Origin: Callipepla californica brunnescens | Taxonomy: Eukaryota > Chordata > Aves > Galliformes > Odontophoridae | Assembly: GCA_023055505.1 (NCBI GenBank) | Contig: JALIRH010000007.1 | Span: forward strand, 12,217,773 to 12,281,772 | DNA length: 64,000 nt | Reading direction: 5' to 3' | Part shown: piece after piece, positions 36,459 to 49,179 of the stretch | Position numbering within the stretch: the stretch's first letter is position 1 | Layout of the letters: each line of letters begins with the position of its first letter | Translations under genes and position numbers: made by a program | The notes under the pieces: model-generated | The model's input: the letters and a program-made list of their open reading frames with translations, nothing else | The model's database searches: none | Told to the model about the DNA's origin: nothing

Positions 36459-36824
36459 TCACAGAATCACAGAATCATGGACTTATTTGAATGGGAAGGG
36501 ACCTTTAAAGGTCATCCAGTCCAAGTCCCCTGCAATGTGAGGTGACATCCACAGTTAGATCAGGTTGCTCAGAGCCCCATCCAGCCTGCCCTTGAGTGCC
36601 TCCAGGGACGGGGCCACTCTGGGAAATCCAGTACTTGTTGTAAGAATCCTTACAACAAGAACCCTTGTTGTAAGAATTTTTTTCTTTATATCCAGTCTAA
36701 ATCTTTCTAGTTTCTCCTTGCCCTGTCATGGCAGATCCTGCTGAAGAGTCTGTCCCCTCCTTACTTATAGCACCCTGTATGGCTGCTATCGGGTCTCCCT
36801 GGAGCCTTTTCTTCTCCGGGTGAA
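36459..36824 (-). mobile_element. CR1 LINE, 3'-end fragment with internal rearrangement
   Basis: Starts at the reversed octamer tail TCACAGAATCACAGAATCAT. It runs through GACCTTTAAAGGTCATCCAG, the 3' UTR (CAGCCTGCCCTTGAGTGCCT, CCAGGGACGGGGCC) and the ORF2 end (GGGTCTCCCTGGAGCC). At 36634-36674 the usual UTR text is replaced by three copies of CTTGTTGTAAG, one of them inverted. Confidence 0.9.
36634..36674. repeat. inverted plus direct 11-bp repeat inside a CR1
   Basis: CTTGTTGTAAG (36634-36644) is followed after AATC by its perfect reverse complement (36649-36659), then by a third forward copy (36664-36674). It could form an 11-bp-stem hairpin with a 4-base loop. Confidence 0.85.
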
Positions 36825-38431
36825 TACAGAGGAGAGAGCAGGACAGGAGGGTGACTAGGTGATGGTGACCCAGCTGGTTGTGATGCAGCAGTTCTCAGAG
36901 TACAGCAGTGTGATTTTTAATTTAGTAATCAACCCCAGTAGAAAAGAATAGACTTTATTAGGAATCATAGAGCCCTATTTCATCAAGCTGTGTTCTAATG
37001 TCCTAATTAAAATGATTCTGTGTTGCTGCTAAATACTTAAATAGAATTTGCTTTAAACAAGGTCTGTCTCCCTGTATAATAATGCTGATTTTGGCCGAAT
37101 GCTGTGGTTGCAGGTTGGTAATGTTACACTGGCAACTGTAGAAACGTGCTTCTGCACCATGTGAAAGGCACCTTTCATGTTTTCTCTGTTCTGCTTCTGC
37201 CCTGTCATTTTACATAATGCTGATCAGAGGCATATATTAAATAAAATGAAAAATAAGACTTAAAGACATTTCTATTACTACTATTTATTGTTACTGCAAA
37301 AAAAAGAGTATCTATATATAATGTAATCAGGTTAGCTTGTGAATGGTGAAATGTGTCTGTCTCTTTCTCAGTCTTTCTCCATTTAAGAATGACAGTTTAT
37401 GCTAGACAATATCTATGAAAAACTCTTCAGAGAAACTTTGAGTGAAACTGTACAAACTACATATGTGGCAGTTGTTTTATACATTTTTCTTAGGGAAAAA
37501 TATTGCTGTAAATCAATTGCATGCGCTAGCTGAGAATGTGGGTAGCAGGCACTCCATGAAGGAACAAAGCGATATGCAGGGCACTGTATATTCTCTGTAC
37601 AGGACATAGAAGGCTCTCCAGTCACCAAATAGTCAGAGTCAGTCAAGCTAGTAACACCAAGGCTCTAGGCTTCCTTACCTGTACTACTTTCATTTGCTGT
37701 GGGGATATATCCTTTATCAGGGAATTTAGAATGGAACAAACTGAGTCACTCTGAAGAACAGCTTATCTGCTAAGACAGTATAGAAGAAGTGTTCTTCTGC
37801 CAGGATGACACTAATATTAAAACGGCTGGTGTTAGGTACCTATATGTGAGACTGAGATAATGTATTACTTTCCCAAAAGTAGGCAGATTGTTTATTAAAT
37901 TTAACTCGCTGTCTGTGTCTTCTGGCAGTGTCAGTGACAAAACAAACTGCCTGGCCTTGGGCCCTACTGGACCAAGAAATGAGGTAAACAATGACATTAA
38001 AAGTAATACTCTGCAATGAATTTTCTTTTTACTAAGTCATTCTAATACACTATTCAACACATGTAAATTATGTGTGATAGTCATAAAAGACTCTTGCTTT
38101 GAATTACCTGCAGTATTTGCTGTCTCTTTCAGTCTTAGTATAACAGATACAGGCAAGCTGGCAAGCCTCAGTCATTTTAATTGATTGATAAATCTGTTAG
38201 GTAAAAGACCCTGAGATTTTGAAGTTTCTGCTGTAACCAGATTCAGAGAGAAATGTCTGAAATGAATATCTGATGGATATTCATAGTACTAGAAAGAATA
38301 CCGTACTAAAGTGAGGAAGGTACACAGTCAATTTTAACACAGCACAATTTGAAATCCAAGAAACTCAGGCAGGCATCAGCAGCTTGTAGGGAATTATCTA
38401 AAGCTTTTTTTTTTTTTTTTTTTAGGGTGCA
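36825..38431. other. unique DNA, no gene seen
   Basis: No gene recognised and only short open frames. Ends in a T tract at 38405-38423 immediately upstream of a CR1. Confidence 0.58.
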
Positions 38432-38936
38432 CATTGAGTAATGTTTTCAGTTTTGGGCCCCCCACTACAAGAAAAACATTGAAATCCTTAAGCACGTCCA
38501 TAGACGGGCAGAAAAGCTGGTGAGGGAGCACAAGTCTTATGGGAGCAGCTGAGAGGACTAGGATAGTTTAGTCTGGAAAAGTGTAGGTTCAGGGGAGACC
38601 TTGTAGCTCTCTACACTCCTTGAAGGCAGGTCGTGGTGAGATGGGGGTTGGCTTCTCCTCCCACATAACTAATGATAGGATTAGAGGGAATGGCCTCAAG
38701 TTGTACTAGGGGAGATTCAGGTTGGACGTTGGAAAAATTACTTTGGAAGAGTGATTACGCACTGGACAGGCAGCCCAGGGAGGTGATTGATTTACTGTTC
38801 CTGGAGGTGCTCAATGTAGATGTTGTGCTGAGGGACATGGTTTAGTGGGAAATATTGGTGATAGGTGGACATTTAGACTGGGTGATATTGCAGGTCTTTT
38901 CCAATCTTGGTGATTCTTCAATTCTATGATTCTGTT
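38432..38936 (+). mobile_element. CR1 LINE, 3'-end fragment, ~0.5 kb
   Basis: Begins in ORF2 (TTTTCAGTTTTGGGCCCC, ACTACAAGAAAAACATTGAA) and continues through the ORF2 C-terminus (GCTGAGAGGACTAGGATAG). The 3' UTR follows (AGGTTGTACTAGGGGAG-type text, AGGGACATGGTTTAGTGGG) and the end is CAATTCTATGATTCTGT. Frameshifts and stops break the coding part. A run of 19 T directly precedes it. Confidence 0.9.
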
Positions 38937-39154
38937 CATATTCCCAGTAGTTTTTCCAAGTTCCAGTAAACCCATAAATATGTTAATTAGAAAACTATTG
39001 ACTATTCTTGCACTTTTCAGATCTCAGCTGTTTGAGATCCTGTTTTTAGGTTAAAAAAGTCTTTAGTTGTGATGTGTGTGTTTTACATAATGTAGAGTTG
39101 CTCAGCATGTTATATTTTTGAAGAAATATGCCTATTAAAAATAATCTACAATTG

Positions 39155-39467
39155 CTTGAAAAGAGGTTGTGGTGAGGTAGGGATCAACCTCTACCACATA
39201 ACTAAAGATGGGATGAGAGGGAATAGCCATAAGTTGCTCCAGGAGAGGTTCAGGTTGGATATTAGGAAAAATTCCTTCTCAGAAACAGAGGTGAGGCACT
39301 GGCACAGGCTACCCAGGAGGGTGGTGGAGTCACTGTCCCTGGAGGTCTTCAAGAATGATGGAAATTTGTCGCTGAGGGACATGGTTAGTGGGCATGGTGG
39401 AGACACATTGACTGTTGGACTTGATGACTTTAGAGAATTATTCCAAACTTTATGATTCTATGACTCC
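39155..39467 (+). mobile_element. CR1 LINE, 3'-end fragment
   Basis: Same subfamily as the preceding CR1, 220 bp downstream and in the same orientation: GAAAAGAGGTTGTGGTGAGG, TTGCTCCAGGAGAGGTTCAG, GGTGGTGGAGTCACTGTCCC, TTTATGATTCTATGACTCC. The 99-codon open frame across it (39156-39455) is CR1 3' sequence read by chance. Confidence 0.9.
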
Positions 39468-40539
39468 ATCAGCCTGACTTCTTGACCATAGAGGTGAAAT
39501 TAATAGTCATAGCCGAGAACATGGAATGAAATTTTCTCTCACATTTCCCTACCCAAATCACTAGTATAAGAGAACTGTTAGAGTGTCCTGGGACTCACTG
39601 GAGTAGCAGTGCATCTGGCAGTGCATCCTACCATTTTCTACTGGAATCAATGACCCTCTCTTCATGCCTGAGTGCAACACACTTCACCATTTGTGTAGTG
39701 ATCTATAGTAGTCCAAAGGGACTGAAAAATAAACAGTCTGGAAAATAAAGCTTCATGTCTATTTTACATTCAATTTGCATAGGTTCAAGTGACTGTACAA
39801 AAGCCAAATGATAAAGTATCAGACCTATATAGGTGTTAAATAAACAGTAAATAGCCCTGTCTTTATTTACAAGTCTAATTAGTGTGATCAATTAAAGAAA
39901 CATCGGAAGAGCTCATAGCTAGTAATATATGAAAATCAACAGTGTTTTTATTAAACATAAAATACAAACAATTCCATAACGTCTGAGTACTGTAATGTCT
40001 GGGGCAAATTGAAGATGTGTTAAAAAAAAAAACAAGCAAACATAATTTTACAGATATTGAATGTTTTCCTGCAACAGTTAGAATATAGTATTGGTAATTA
40101 AAATCAATAGTTAATTGAATTATAACACCATGATTAGATTACATGACAGCTATGTACTTACTTGTCAGTCAGTTGTATCTTGTGTTAATAAGATTCACTG
40201 AGCTCATTATCCTTTGTAGACTGTTAATTTCTAGGAAAGAAAAAAAAAGAAAAAAAGAAAAAAAAAAGACAATGACAGAAAGGATATTTTCTTGTTTAGA
40301 AAATGCTAGATTTTTATTGAACATTTCACAGGAATAATGAAAATAAACAATTTCTGGTAATAATCTGAAGTGATTCTGTTTCTAACCCTTAACACAGAAA
40401 AGACTGTAAAAGGAAAATCTCGGGTGCAGGTGTTGCTTAAAGTCTTTCAGGGTTTTACTAGGATGAGATATAGAACTAATCTAGAAAACTGTCCATGATT
40501 TAAAATACAGATTTTTAAATCTCTGAATTAATCATTAAG
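39468..40539. other. unique DNA with A-rich tracts
   Basis: No gene or transposon recognised. Contains poly-A at 40020-40032 and an A/AAAG-rich tract at 40234-40269. Confidence 0.58.
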
Positions 40540-40926
40540 ACAGAGTTAAAGACTTTGCTAAAGCCTAGGTAGACCAAATCCCTAGCCTTTCCCTTTTCCA
40601 GTATGGAGGTCACCCAGTCATAGAAGGAGATTAGGGTGATCAGGCAGGACCTGTTTTTCATGAACCTATGCTGGCTAGGCCTGATCCCCTGGTTGTCCTA
40701 TACATGCTGTTTAATGGCAGTCAAGATGATCTGCTACATGACCTTCCCCAGTACCAAAATCAGTCTGACAGTCCTGTAGTTCCCTGGATTCTTCTTGTAG
40801 ATGGGTGTCACAATGGTTAGACTCCAGCCACCTGGGACCTTCCCTGTTGATCAGGATTGCTGCTAAATGACAGAAAATGGCTTGGCAAACACTTCTGCCA
40901 GCTCCCACAGTAAACAACAAAGCCAC
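40540..40926 (-). mobile_element. CR1 LINE ORF2 fragment (reverse-transcriptase region only)
   Basis: Read on the minus strand, this is the N-terminal half of the CR1 RT: text equivalent to WELAEVFAKPFS, NQQGRSQVAGV-like decayed TPIYKK, ELQDCQTD, QHGFMK and LISFYD, ending where the KAFDT motif would lie. Both the upstream endonuclease and the downstream RT/3' UTR are missing, so it is an internal fragment, probably left by later deletion. Stops and frameshifts are present. Confidence 0.8.
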
Positions 40927-42352
40927 TCACATAAAGTTTCCATTTGGAAAGGCTGAATGCTCTCATGTGGAATTTTCAAACTGAGTTAAGAACTGGTACA
41001 TTTTGCACTCTCCAATATGCTCAAAGTGCTTTATTTCATAGCACAATCATAATCTTATCAAGGCTTCTATATATTACTGAAATTGTAAAGTACATTCTTC
41101 AGACTCAAATCACTCACAAACTCTTCTGTATTTTCAATCATATTATGTACCTCTTGATAAGAAACATCTCTCAGGTGCTTCATTTCTACAGAGAGTACTG
41201 TACCCTTCAGACTGTAATACAGTTTCAGGGTCACCTTCTTATGATTAAATAGGCTGAAAACTATGAAAACATCAAGTGCTTCAGAAAAAGATGCCAACAA
41301 TAGACTGTCATCCTTTTGCATGATCTGCTTGGTGAAAATGAAAAGTCGAGTTGCTGAAATCCTTTTTCACCATCTTCCACATTCTTGGAGCATATAAACT
41401 CCAGAAAAGATGTTAATTGGTGAATTCAGTGTTGAATTCTTACTTTATTTACTACATAAGATTCAAGGGCCACTGGGACTGCTGGGGTCACTGGCACACA
41501 GGAGATCTGAGCTCTAGCTGGTTTGCTCCCAGGCACATGACCTTCTGGGTAAAAGAGCAGTGGGATCCAAGCCACTCCCACCTCAACATCCCTGAGGATA
41601 CCACTCCAGAGCTGGCAGTAGGGACAATAGACAAGCATCACCTTAGAACATCAATAGAAAAACAGATAGTAAGAAATCTATTTGCCATGAAAGCCTAGTT
41701 TTTCTTGTCATATTTCTGACTTGCAGCTCCATTTTCATACTACCATAGTTACAGCTTAAAGTTTTGTTCTTCAGAATCCTTTTCTTTATCTACTCACCTG
41801 ATCCTGATTCATTTCTCATTTTCTCTTCATTTAAATCAGACAACTTCCTTTCCAATGTTGCCAGGGTAATATCCATTGGGCACCAGTATTCCATCTAATT
41901 GCATTTTAGGCATCCTGATGTACTTACAGTAGGAAGGAAATTCCTCTAGTGTGCCCCATAGACAATGGGGTAAGTCATTATTGTCTCAGTTGGTCTAAAT
42001 TGCCTCCTATATCTCTCTCCACGCACAGAAGAGTAAGCCCATAAAAGTTAGGCTACTAATATAAATGTCTTGTTTGATGGGGTGTATCTGGGCCTGAGAG
42101 CAAAGGAGATATAAAGCCCCTAATGTCTCTGGATTGGGAATGGGAACATCATGTTTCCCACACTCACTGATCCAGATACATCCCATGAGAGCAGGACTTC
42201 AGAGAAGTAAATCACAAACATCTTCCTCTGTAGAATATGTGGGTGTAACCTGTCTGTATTTGGGCAGATTTTCAAATGATCACAAAAGACACCTATTGTA
42301 ATACACCATATCATATAAGTATACTACATTATACTATATTATAATCTGTATT
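40927..42352. other. unique DNA, no gene seen
   Basis: No repeat recognised. Overlapping frames of 93 (plus, 41417-41698) and 71 codons (minus, 41426-41641) span a G/C-richer patch at 41465-41640 that resembles neither CR1 nor a known protein. Its nature is unknown. Confidence 0.5.
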
Positions 42353-42648
42353 CTAGAATCATAGAATGGCCTATGCTGAAAAGAACCACAAAGATCATCG
42401 AGTTTGAACCCCCCTGCCATGGGCAGGGTTGCCAGCCACTAGACCAGGCTGTCCAGAGCCACATCCAGCCTTGCCTTGAATGCCTCCAGGGATGGGGCAG
42501 ACACAACCTCTCTGGGCAACCTGTTCTAGTGCATCACCACCTTCTGAGTGGAAAAATTCCCCCTAATATCTAACCTAAATCTCCCATCCTAGTTTAAAAC
42601 CAATCACTATCACTATCAACACATGTAAACAATTGTTCCCCGTCCTGT

Positions 42649-42960
42649 TTATGTGCTCCCTTTAAGTACTTGAAAGGCCACAATGAGGTCTCCCTGGAGA
42701 ACTCTCTTCTCCAAGCTAAATAAGCCCAGTTCCCACAACCTTTCCTCGCAGGAGAGGTGCTCCAGCCCTATGATCCTTTCAGTGGCCCTCTTCTGGATCC
42801 ATTCCAAGGGCTTTGCATCTTTCTTGTGCTGGGGGCTCCAGGCCTGGACACAGTATTCCAGATGGGACCTCAGAAGAGATGAGTAAAGGGTGACAGTCAC
42901 CTCCCTCTCTTTCCTGGCTACCCCTTTTTTAATGCATCCCAAAATTATAGTTGACCCACT
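42649..42960 (-). pseudogene. CR1 ORF2 C-terminal part (fragment, shifted frame)
   Basis: Continues the preceding fragment in another frame: [55 protein letters not shown] and [13 protein letters not shown]. This is the conserved C-terminal part of CR1 ORF2. The single frameshift in a proline/serine-coding spot near 42960 is the main lesion. Confidence 0.82.
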
Positions 42961-43252
42961 AGGCTGCAAGCGTGCACTGCTGACTCATGTCCACCTTCTC
43001 ATCCACCAGGACCCCCAAGTCCTTCTCCACAGCACTGCTTTCCAGAATTTCTTCCCCCAGTCTGTATAAATACCTGGGATTGCCCCGGCCCAAGTGCAAC
43101 ACCTTGTACTTGGTCTTGTTGAACTCTAGGTTCACACGAACTCGCTTCTCCAGCCTGTGAAGGTCCCTCTGGATGGCTTCTCTTCCCTCTAGTGTATAGA
43201 CTGCACCAGTCAGCTTGGTGTCATCTGCAAACATGCTGAGGGTGCACTCGAT
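42959..43252 (-). pseudogene. CR1 ORF2 reverse transcriptase, FADD motif and thumb (fragment)
   Basis: The minus-strand frame reads [20 protein letters not shown], then [16 protein letters not shown] and [22 protein letters not shown] carries the paired aspartates of the LINE RT active site (YxDD equivalent), intact here. The domain lacks motifs upstream of FADD because the element is truncated. The apparent Met start is internal to the full-length protein. It is frameshifted relative to the next fragment. Confidence 0.82.
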
Positions 43253-43258
43253 TCCATC

Positions 43259-46200
43259 ATACCTATTATAACCTATATTTTTGGTTTTATACTTCTGCTC
43301 CCAAATTCAAGTGATTCAAGTAAGATTCAAGTGACACATATAACTCATATATTCCTTTTTCTTATGATATGGTTAAATAATTTCATGTGACATTTCACAG
43401 AAAACTCACCTGATTTCACCCATTGAATCAGTATGGTTACTGCATTACAAAGCTAAAAAGTGATTGAAATCAGGCTTTGACTGTTCTAAGAAAATATTAA
43501 CAGTATTTTTTATATACTCAATTAAGGTTAGAAAGTCACTCTGTAAATATGAAACATTACTTACAGCACAGTAAAGAAAAAAAATAACATTTTAATATTT
43601 TATTTATAACTTAACCTAATCTAAACATCCCTGTTTTACACAACTCATCTGAGCAGTGTAGCTGTAATAAGAAAACTATAATTTAATTATATATGTATTT
43701 TTAACAATACAAATAGAAACAAAACAAAACAAATTTAAAAAACACAAAAAATGCCATTAGATAATACATAATTATCCATTTCTTTTATTTGGCATGAAGA
43801 AAAGTCTTTGTTTCTTATAAAAATATCATTTTTAAGGTATAATACACAGTAGAGGCAAATTGGAAACATAATACTTATTGCAGCAATAATTCAAATTTGC
43901 AGTATTTTCTTTACACATTCCCAGGTGATCTGAGGGTATTTAGTCAGGTCACAGTTACAATCTATTCTGAGTCAGGTCAGTGAGTTGCCTGGCAACCCTG
44001 TTCAGGATTGACAAAGGCAAGCTACCTTTCCAATTTTTTTACCTCCCCTTTAAAATCAATATGACAAACTTGATATTGGTGATGTGAGATTAGCTAAGAA
44101 AATGCATGGAATTGCCAGAGAAGAACATAGTTCAAGATATTCAGTTTTGAAGGCTGGGTCTGAGTACACCATTCTCTTACAGCTCTGTTAGGTTTTCCCT
44201 ACCAGCAGCAGTTGATAAAATAATATTTACAGAGACGCTATGCATTTAGTAAGTACATGCACTTCATCTCAGCACTGTCTGTTTTAACTTCTTCCTTGTT
44301 TTTGAATCATTTCGTTCCAGACTGAGCAAGAGCCTCTGTTTCACGACATGGAGCAGTTAAGTTTAGAGTCTTAGCAAAAGAGATTGACTATGGACTGAAG
44401 TGGTACTGCTTGCATTCAAGAATGTAAAAACCTTTATTTTCTGAACACATAAGAATTCAATGGACAGTGTAACTCCATGAATCCAAATCCCCTTTTCAGA
44501 CGTGGATCTGTCTTCTTTCCCCAGCCTTTTTGCCAGGAGTCTTCAGAGCTTCTATAGAGTACTCAAGTTTTCATTCTTCCTATACATTTCCCCAGTCTCT
44601 CTGCTATTTGCCATAAGAACATAGAAGATAGCACTAAACAATGGTAATAAAACCCTCATACTATCTTGCCAACATGAAATATCTGCATCTGCTCTTGAAA
44701 TCAGTATTTCTATTTGAGCATGTCATTGTGCATCATTTGGGGCATCAGAGTTAGAGACAAATCAAGGCCTAAGCCCACATCCAAGCTTTGGTTTCATCCT
44801 CCGTAGTGTCAACCCCACACCTGTAAAGAAATATCTGGGGTGGTTCTGATAAGTAAGGGAAACCACTGCCACCTTTCTGTGTAGGGGGATATGACCTCAA
44901 ATATCTTTACTCCCAGATCAAGTTGGAGCTATATTACATTGATTTTCTTCTAGGAAAATTGCTAGAAATACTGTCCACAAGTTGCGTATATGTATGAAAA
45001 ATCAAGTGTGACCAGAAAGAATGTCAAAGTTCTGCCATTTTTAGAAAGACTTACTATCCAACTTTCTTTTCTCAAATTTAAAATTTCAGTGTCAGGAGAA
45101 CATTTATGGTCATTGTATTTCAAGTCTGCAATCTCACATTCCTACATTCATGTATGAGATTGCGAATATCTATTACAAGGATTTCAGCACTATAGGATAC
45201 TGGAAAAAGAAAAATGAGGGATAAAATCTTGATTTTAACAAACAAGACTTACAGTGTGAAGACATTTGCTGAATTTTCTTCTGTCAGGCATAGAGGCTGC
45301 TTATGTGTGAACTATGAATGGCTTAACACTTGGCTGTGTGATTGGCTACCTCAACCATTAGACATTTCCTCAGCTTTCATTTTTGACCTATGAAACATAT
45401 AAGATAGGGGATGAACAAAAGACAAGGGAAGAATAGCAAGTTCGTTATTTTAACGGACTGTTACCTAGATCTGCAGGTAAAGACAGATTTTCGTAAAACA
45501 GAAAAAGCAAGCAAACAAACAAAAATAACAACCCACCATCAGCAACAAAACTTTTCTGAAAGCTTTTGACAATTAGCAAAAAAGTAAAAATATGGCTCAT
45601 ATTAGAAGATATTTAGCTTTCAAAACAGTGTTCAGGAATGTTTTTCAGGGCTGTGAGAAACGGAGCTGAACCCAGATTTTCAACGTAGGTACTTTTTTTT
45701 GTGTGCAATAAAGTATACTCATTTATGCTCAAACAGTTGCTATTTCTATATCTGGCTGTCATATATTTTCACATTTCACTTACCTTCTGAGAGACATACA
45801 GTGTGTTTTTAAAAATTCTGACAGACTATAGCTGCCCATGCAGAAAGACCGATCTCTGGGCTAGTTTTCATTTTGCAAAGTATGTGAAAAAAAAGTATAT
45901 ATAACTCCAGGAGGCCCTTATCGGGTTCTTCAGTCTGGCTTCAGTAATCAGAGTCCCCAAGAGAAATATATTTGCTTTCCCAAGAAGAATCCCTTTTCTG
46001 AATTGTGTGATTTAGCTCAATTTTTTTTTCTGATGTCACTGATAAATATTCAATAAGAAAAAGGAAAGAAGTGGTGTAATCAAGTGGAAAAGAAAAAAAA
46101 ATAGAGTAAAAACTCATGGCTAAGGCTCAATTAAGACATTGCCTCTATAGCAATGAAAACACTATAGAAGGAAAGTGGCAGCAATGTATTCAGATATTTC

Positions 46201-49179
46201 TGTTTCAGAATATAGATTTTTGTAGTTTCAGAATACAAAAAAAGCTAGCATTAGATTTACAGTGATAGACAATTATTATTTAATTTATGCAAGCAAGAAT
46301 GGACCATATTAGATGTGAATTTTCAATGCAAATTTTTTTTGTAAATAACTCCATAAGTTTATACTGTATAAAGCATTTAGTCTGGTGAACTTACATGATT
46401 TAGCTAAAACCATTCCCTGGTGTGAAAAGCACAGTTGCAGAATATAAAAAGGTAGCAAATTCTGGAGACTGGAAATTATTTCCGTATCTTTAGTTACTAG
46501 AAATTGCAAAGGAAATCAATCAAAAAGTTAATAAAATATTTTTAACTTCTGTGTTCTTTCATAAGTCTTTTTGTCTCCCAGAAAACATTTTGAACACACT
46601 CAATTAGACAAATTCAGCACACCACAGAATTTGTTACAGGATTTTGATTCTCAGTGCAAAATGAAGTTAGAAACATTTGAATGTTTATCTGTATATAAAC
46701 TAAATAATGAAACAACAAATATATTAAATTGCAATTAAAAAGGAAAGAATGTTGCAATGTTGCCTAACTAAATACTACATCAAGAAGCTGAATATGTAAT
46801 ACTTGGTGACTGAAACTGAAACCATTTATTAAAGACTATGGTGAAAACCATGTGAGTTATAATCACAGCTTTTCCTTTGATCTTTAATCCAAGTGAAAGA
46901 TTTCTTGAGAGTCTTACAGTACCTCACTGAAAGTGAGGACACTGAGTTTCTACTAAGTGCAGAAAGACAGGTTTTTTAGCTTATGTCTAATATATAAGGG
47001 GAAAAATGATAACCCATACTAGCAATTAAAGTACATCCATAGGGTCACTTTGTTGTCTTTGGTACAGCCAGTAAACTACATAGTCAACCATAATTCATAT
47101 GGAACATATTGTCCTTTAGATACACTATTCAAGTCTCATATGGCAAACAGAAGCTTTATCAGTTATTCGTTTAATTCTTCTTTTTGTTATAAACAAAACA
47201 AAACAAAAAGGCAAAGATATCAGTGAAATATCATAGTAAATTAATAGATATAGATAAAATCTTCTATAAATATTCATCATATCTCATTGTTGAAAATTAT
47301 TGAGTAAGGTTTTGAAATTAAGGGCATTCACAATTAGAGATATCTATCACATTTCTTACATATGAAACATAGGAAACAAATTATGATCTAAAGCAAAGTT
47401 TGAGTTTACTCCAAGGGTGGCCCTGTAAATATGAGAGTATGTTTTAAATTGAAAAATCCAATAGATTTCAAAACAAAGACAGAATTTCTGCTTGCCTTTG
47501 TGTATGCTAAGCAGCTGTTGAGATCATTTATTTTTGACAGCTGGACCATTTTTTTGCATTTCTGTGTCTTACACACAAAATATTCTAATCTGTTGCTATG
47601 GCTGCATTGCCACCCTTCACAGGAGTTGTCCATAAACCATGGTCAATGCCATGGTTGCTAACTGCACATACTAATCACCTCAGTTCTAGACCATTCAGTT
47701 AGTACTCATTGTGGGAATGTCCAAGTCATCAGGTTTTGGAAAGCACATATTTCCCATTCTTGCATGTGGGGTTCAGTATCTTATCTAGCAGCCTCTTTCT
47801 CTGCTTTTGCAGTGACATTAAGTGATTTTGTCTAACAACCTCAGAAACTATGAAAAGAATGATCCAGAAATAAACAGAATTCAGAATGAGTGCATGAAAA
47901 AAATGTATTTGTGATGGTGTCTTTGTAGAATTACCTGAGACTGTGACATCTAGATTGCTCTATCATGTAGTAATACTGTCATCACTAGGCTATTTTTCAA
48001 AAAGAAAATTGAACTATTATTTCTTTATCGTACTACTTTTTAGAAAGAAATCATAATGCAAAATTCCACCATAATACAAAACATGGATAAGGACCCTAAA
48101 CAGCAGTTTCACTATGCTCCCTGACTGCAGAGATTGTGGAGGACCATAGGTGCAGGCAAGACAGAAAGTTCAGTGCTTCAAAGTATTAGCACTCAAATGA
48201 GAATTCCACTTCTATCAGAGTGCTTCGGTTCTAGGAGCCTCAGCAACTACTGCCAAAATGTTCAGTGTTTCCTTGATGCCCATAGGACACATAAATCTAC
48301 TCTTACCATTTCAGTTTGCCTTGGACTAGCTCTTGGTCTTTTCATTAGTTCTGCTTTCCTCCCTACCTGCTCCAGCCACAGTTGATGATGTTTTTTCTTC
48401 ATCTCCTCATTCCACATTTCTGCTGTATCTGTCATTTGAAAATTCTTCTACCTGAGAGGTAAGAAGTCTCCATTTCATGGATCTTCTGCATACTTTATTT
48501 TCAAAGATCAGCTGCAATTATATCTCTTGCTGATTTGTTTTAATATTTTTATTTCTTCTATCTGCTTTTCACTTTTGAGTGGATATTATGTAAGTGAATG
48601 CTCAAAATTAAGATCTATCAACATTAAAAAAAATTCCTTTCCCTCAAAGATGTAAAATAAAATTCCAGTATTACAAAGACTCATAAATGATAAAACTAAT
48701 ACAGAGCAAATGCTGTCTCTGATTTGTCTAAGTCATGTGTAAATAAACTTTGAGAAGTTCTAGAAATATGACTTACCTTTGCTGTACAATAAGGAGGATG
48801 AAAGCTTTAAAATATTCACATCATTTGAAAGTGTCCATTTAAACCCTGGAAACCAAATTCTGTGACCTCTGTCGATGGGATTTTTTGCCTGATTAATGAA
48901 AGAAAAAAAAAAAAAAAGGCTGAAGTATTTTGCTCAGATAATATCAGCACAAGAGGTACATTCATTCCATCTTCCGTTGTCCGTGGATACACAGTCAAAC
49001 CTTTGTTAGACAGTACCCATCCTCCCATCATAGGGGAGATACAAATCATGTCTTTCTCAAGAGAAAAGAAAATCTTCTGTTCTCTCTCAAAGAGAAAATT
49101 CTAATACATTTTGGAGGGCTTTTTCCATTCTTTTTATAGATGCCATTGTCCAAGAACGAAATACAACTTAGGACACAGA
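43259..49179. other. unique A/T-rich DNA, no gene or transposon recognised
   Basis: Nearly 6 kb with frames of 83 codons or fewer and no CR1 tail on either strand. It includes A-rich patches, a TTTTT tract near 45690, a short hairpin (GCAATCTCA at 45128-45136 with TGAGATTGC at 45155-45163) and CAAAA-type simple sequence near 47190. A mixed-composition patch around 47590-47690 (CCATGGTCAATGCCATGG) might be regulatory. Confidence 0.55.

Larger units (their letters stand above)
42353..43258 (-). mobile_element. CR1 LINE, 5'-truncated, ~0.9 kb, well preserved
   Basis: The reversed tail TAGAATCATAGAATGGCC is followed by the CR1 3' UTR (CCCTGCCATGGGCAGGG, CTCTGGGCAACCTGTTC), the ORF2 C-terminus, and the RT from FADDTK onward. 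Only one frameshift, near 42960, separates two long minus-strand frames, so this copy is younger than most here. The 5' truncation falls just before the FADD catalytic motif. Confidence 0.93.

Noticed and set aside
39156..39455. 99-codon open frame
   Set aside because: Lies entirely within the CR1 3' UTR fragment at 39155-39467.
45128..45163. Hairpin with 9-bp arms (GCAATCTCA/TGAGATTGC)
   Set aside because: Too short for a microRNA precursor and within chance expectation for 64 kb.
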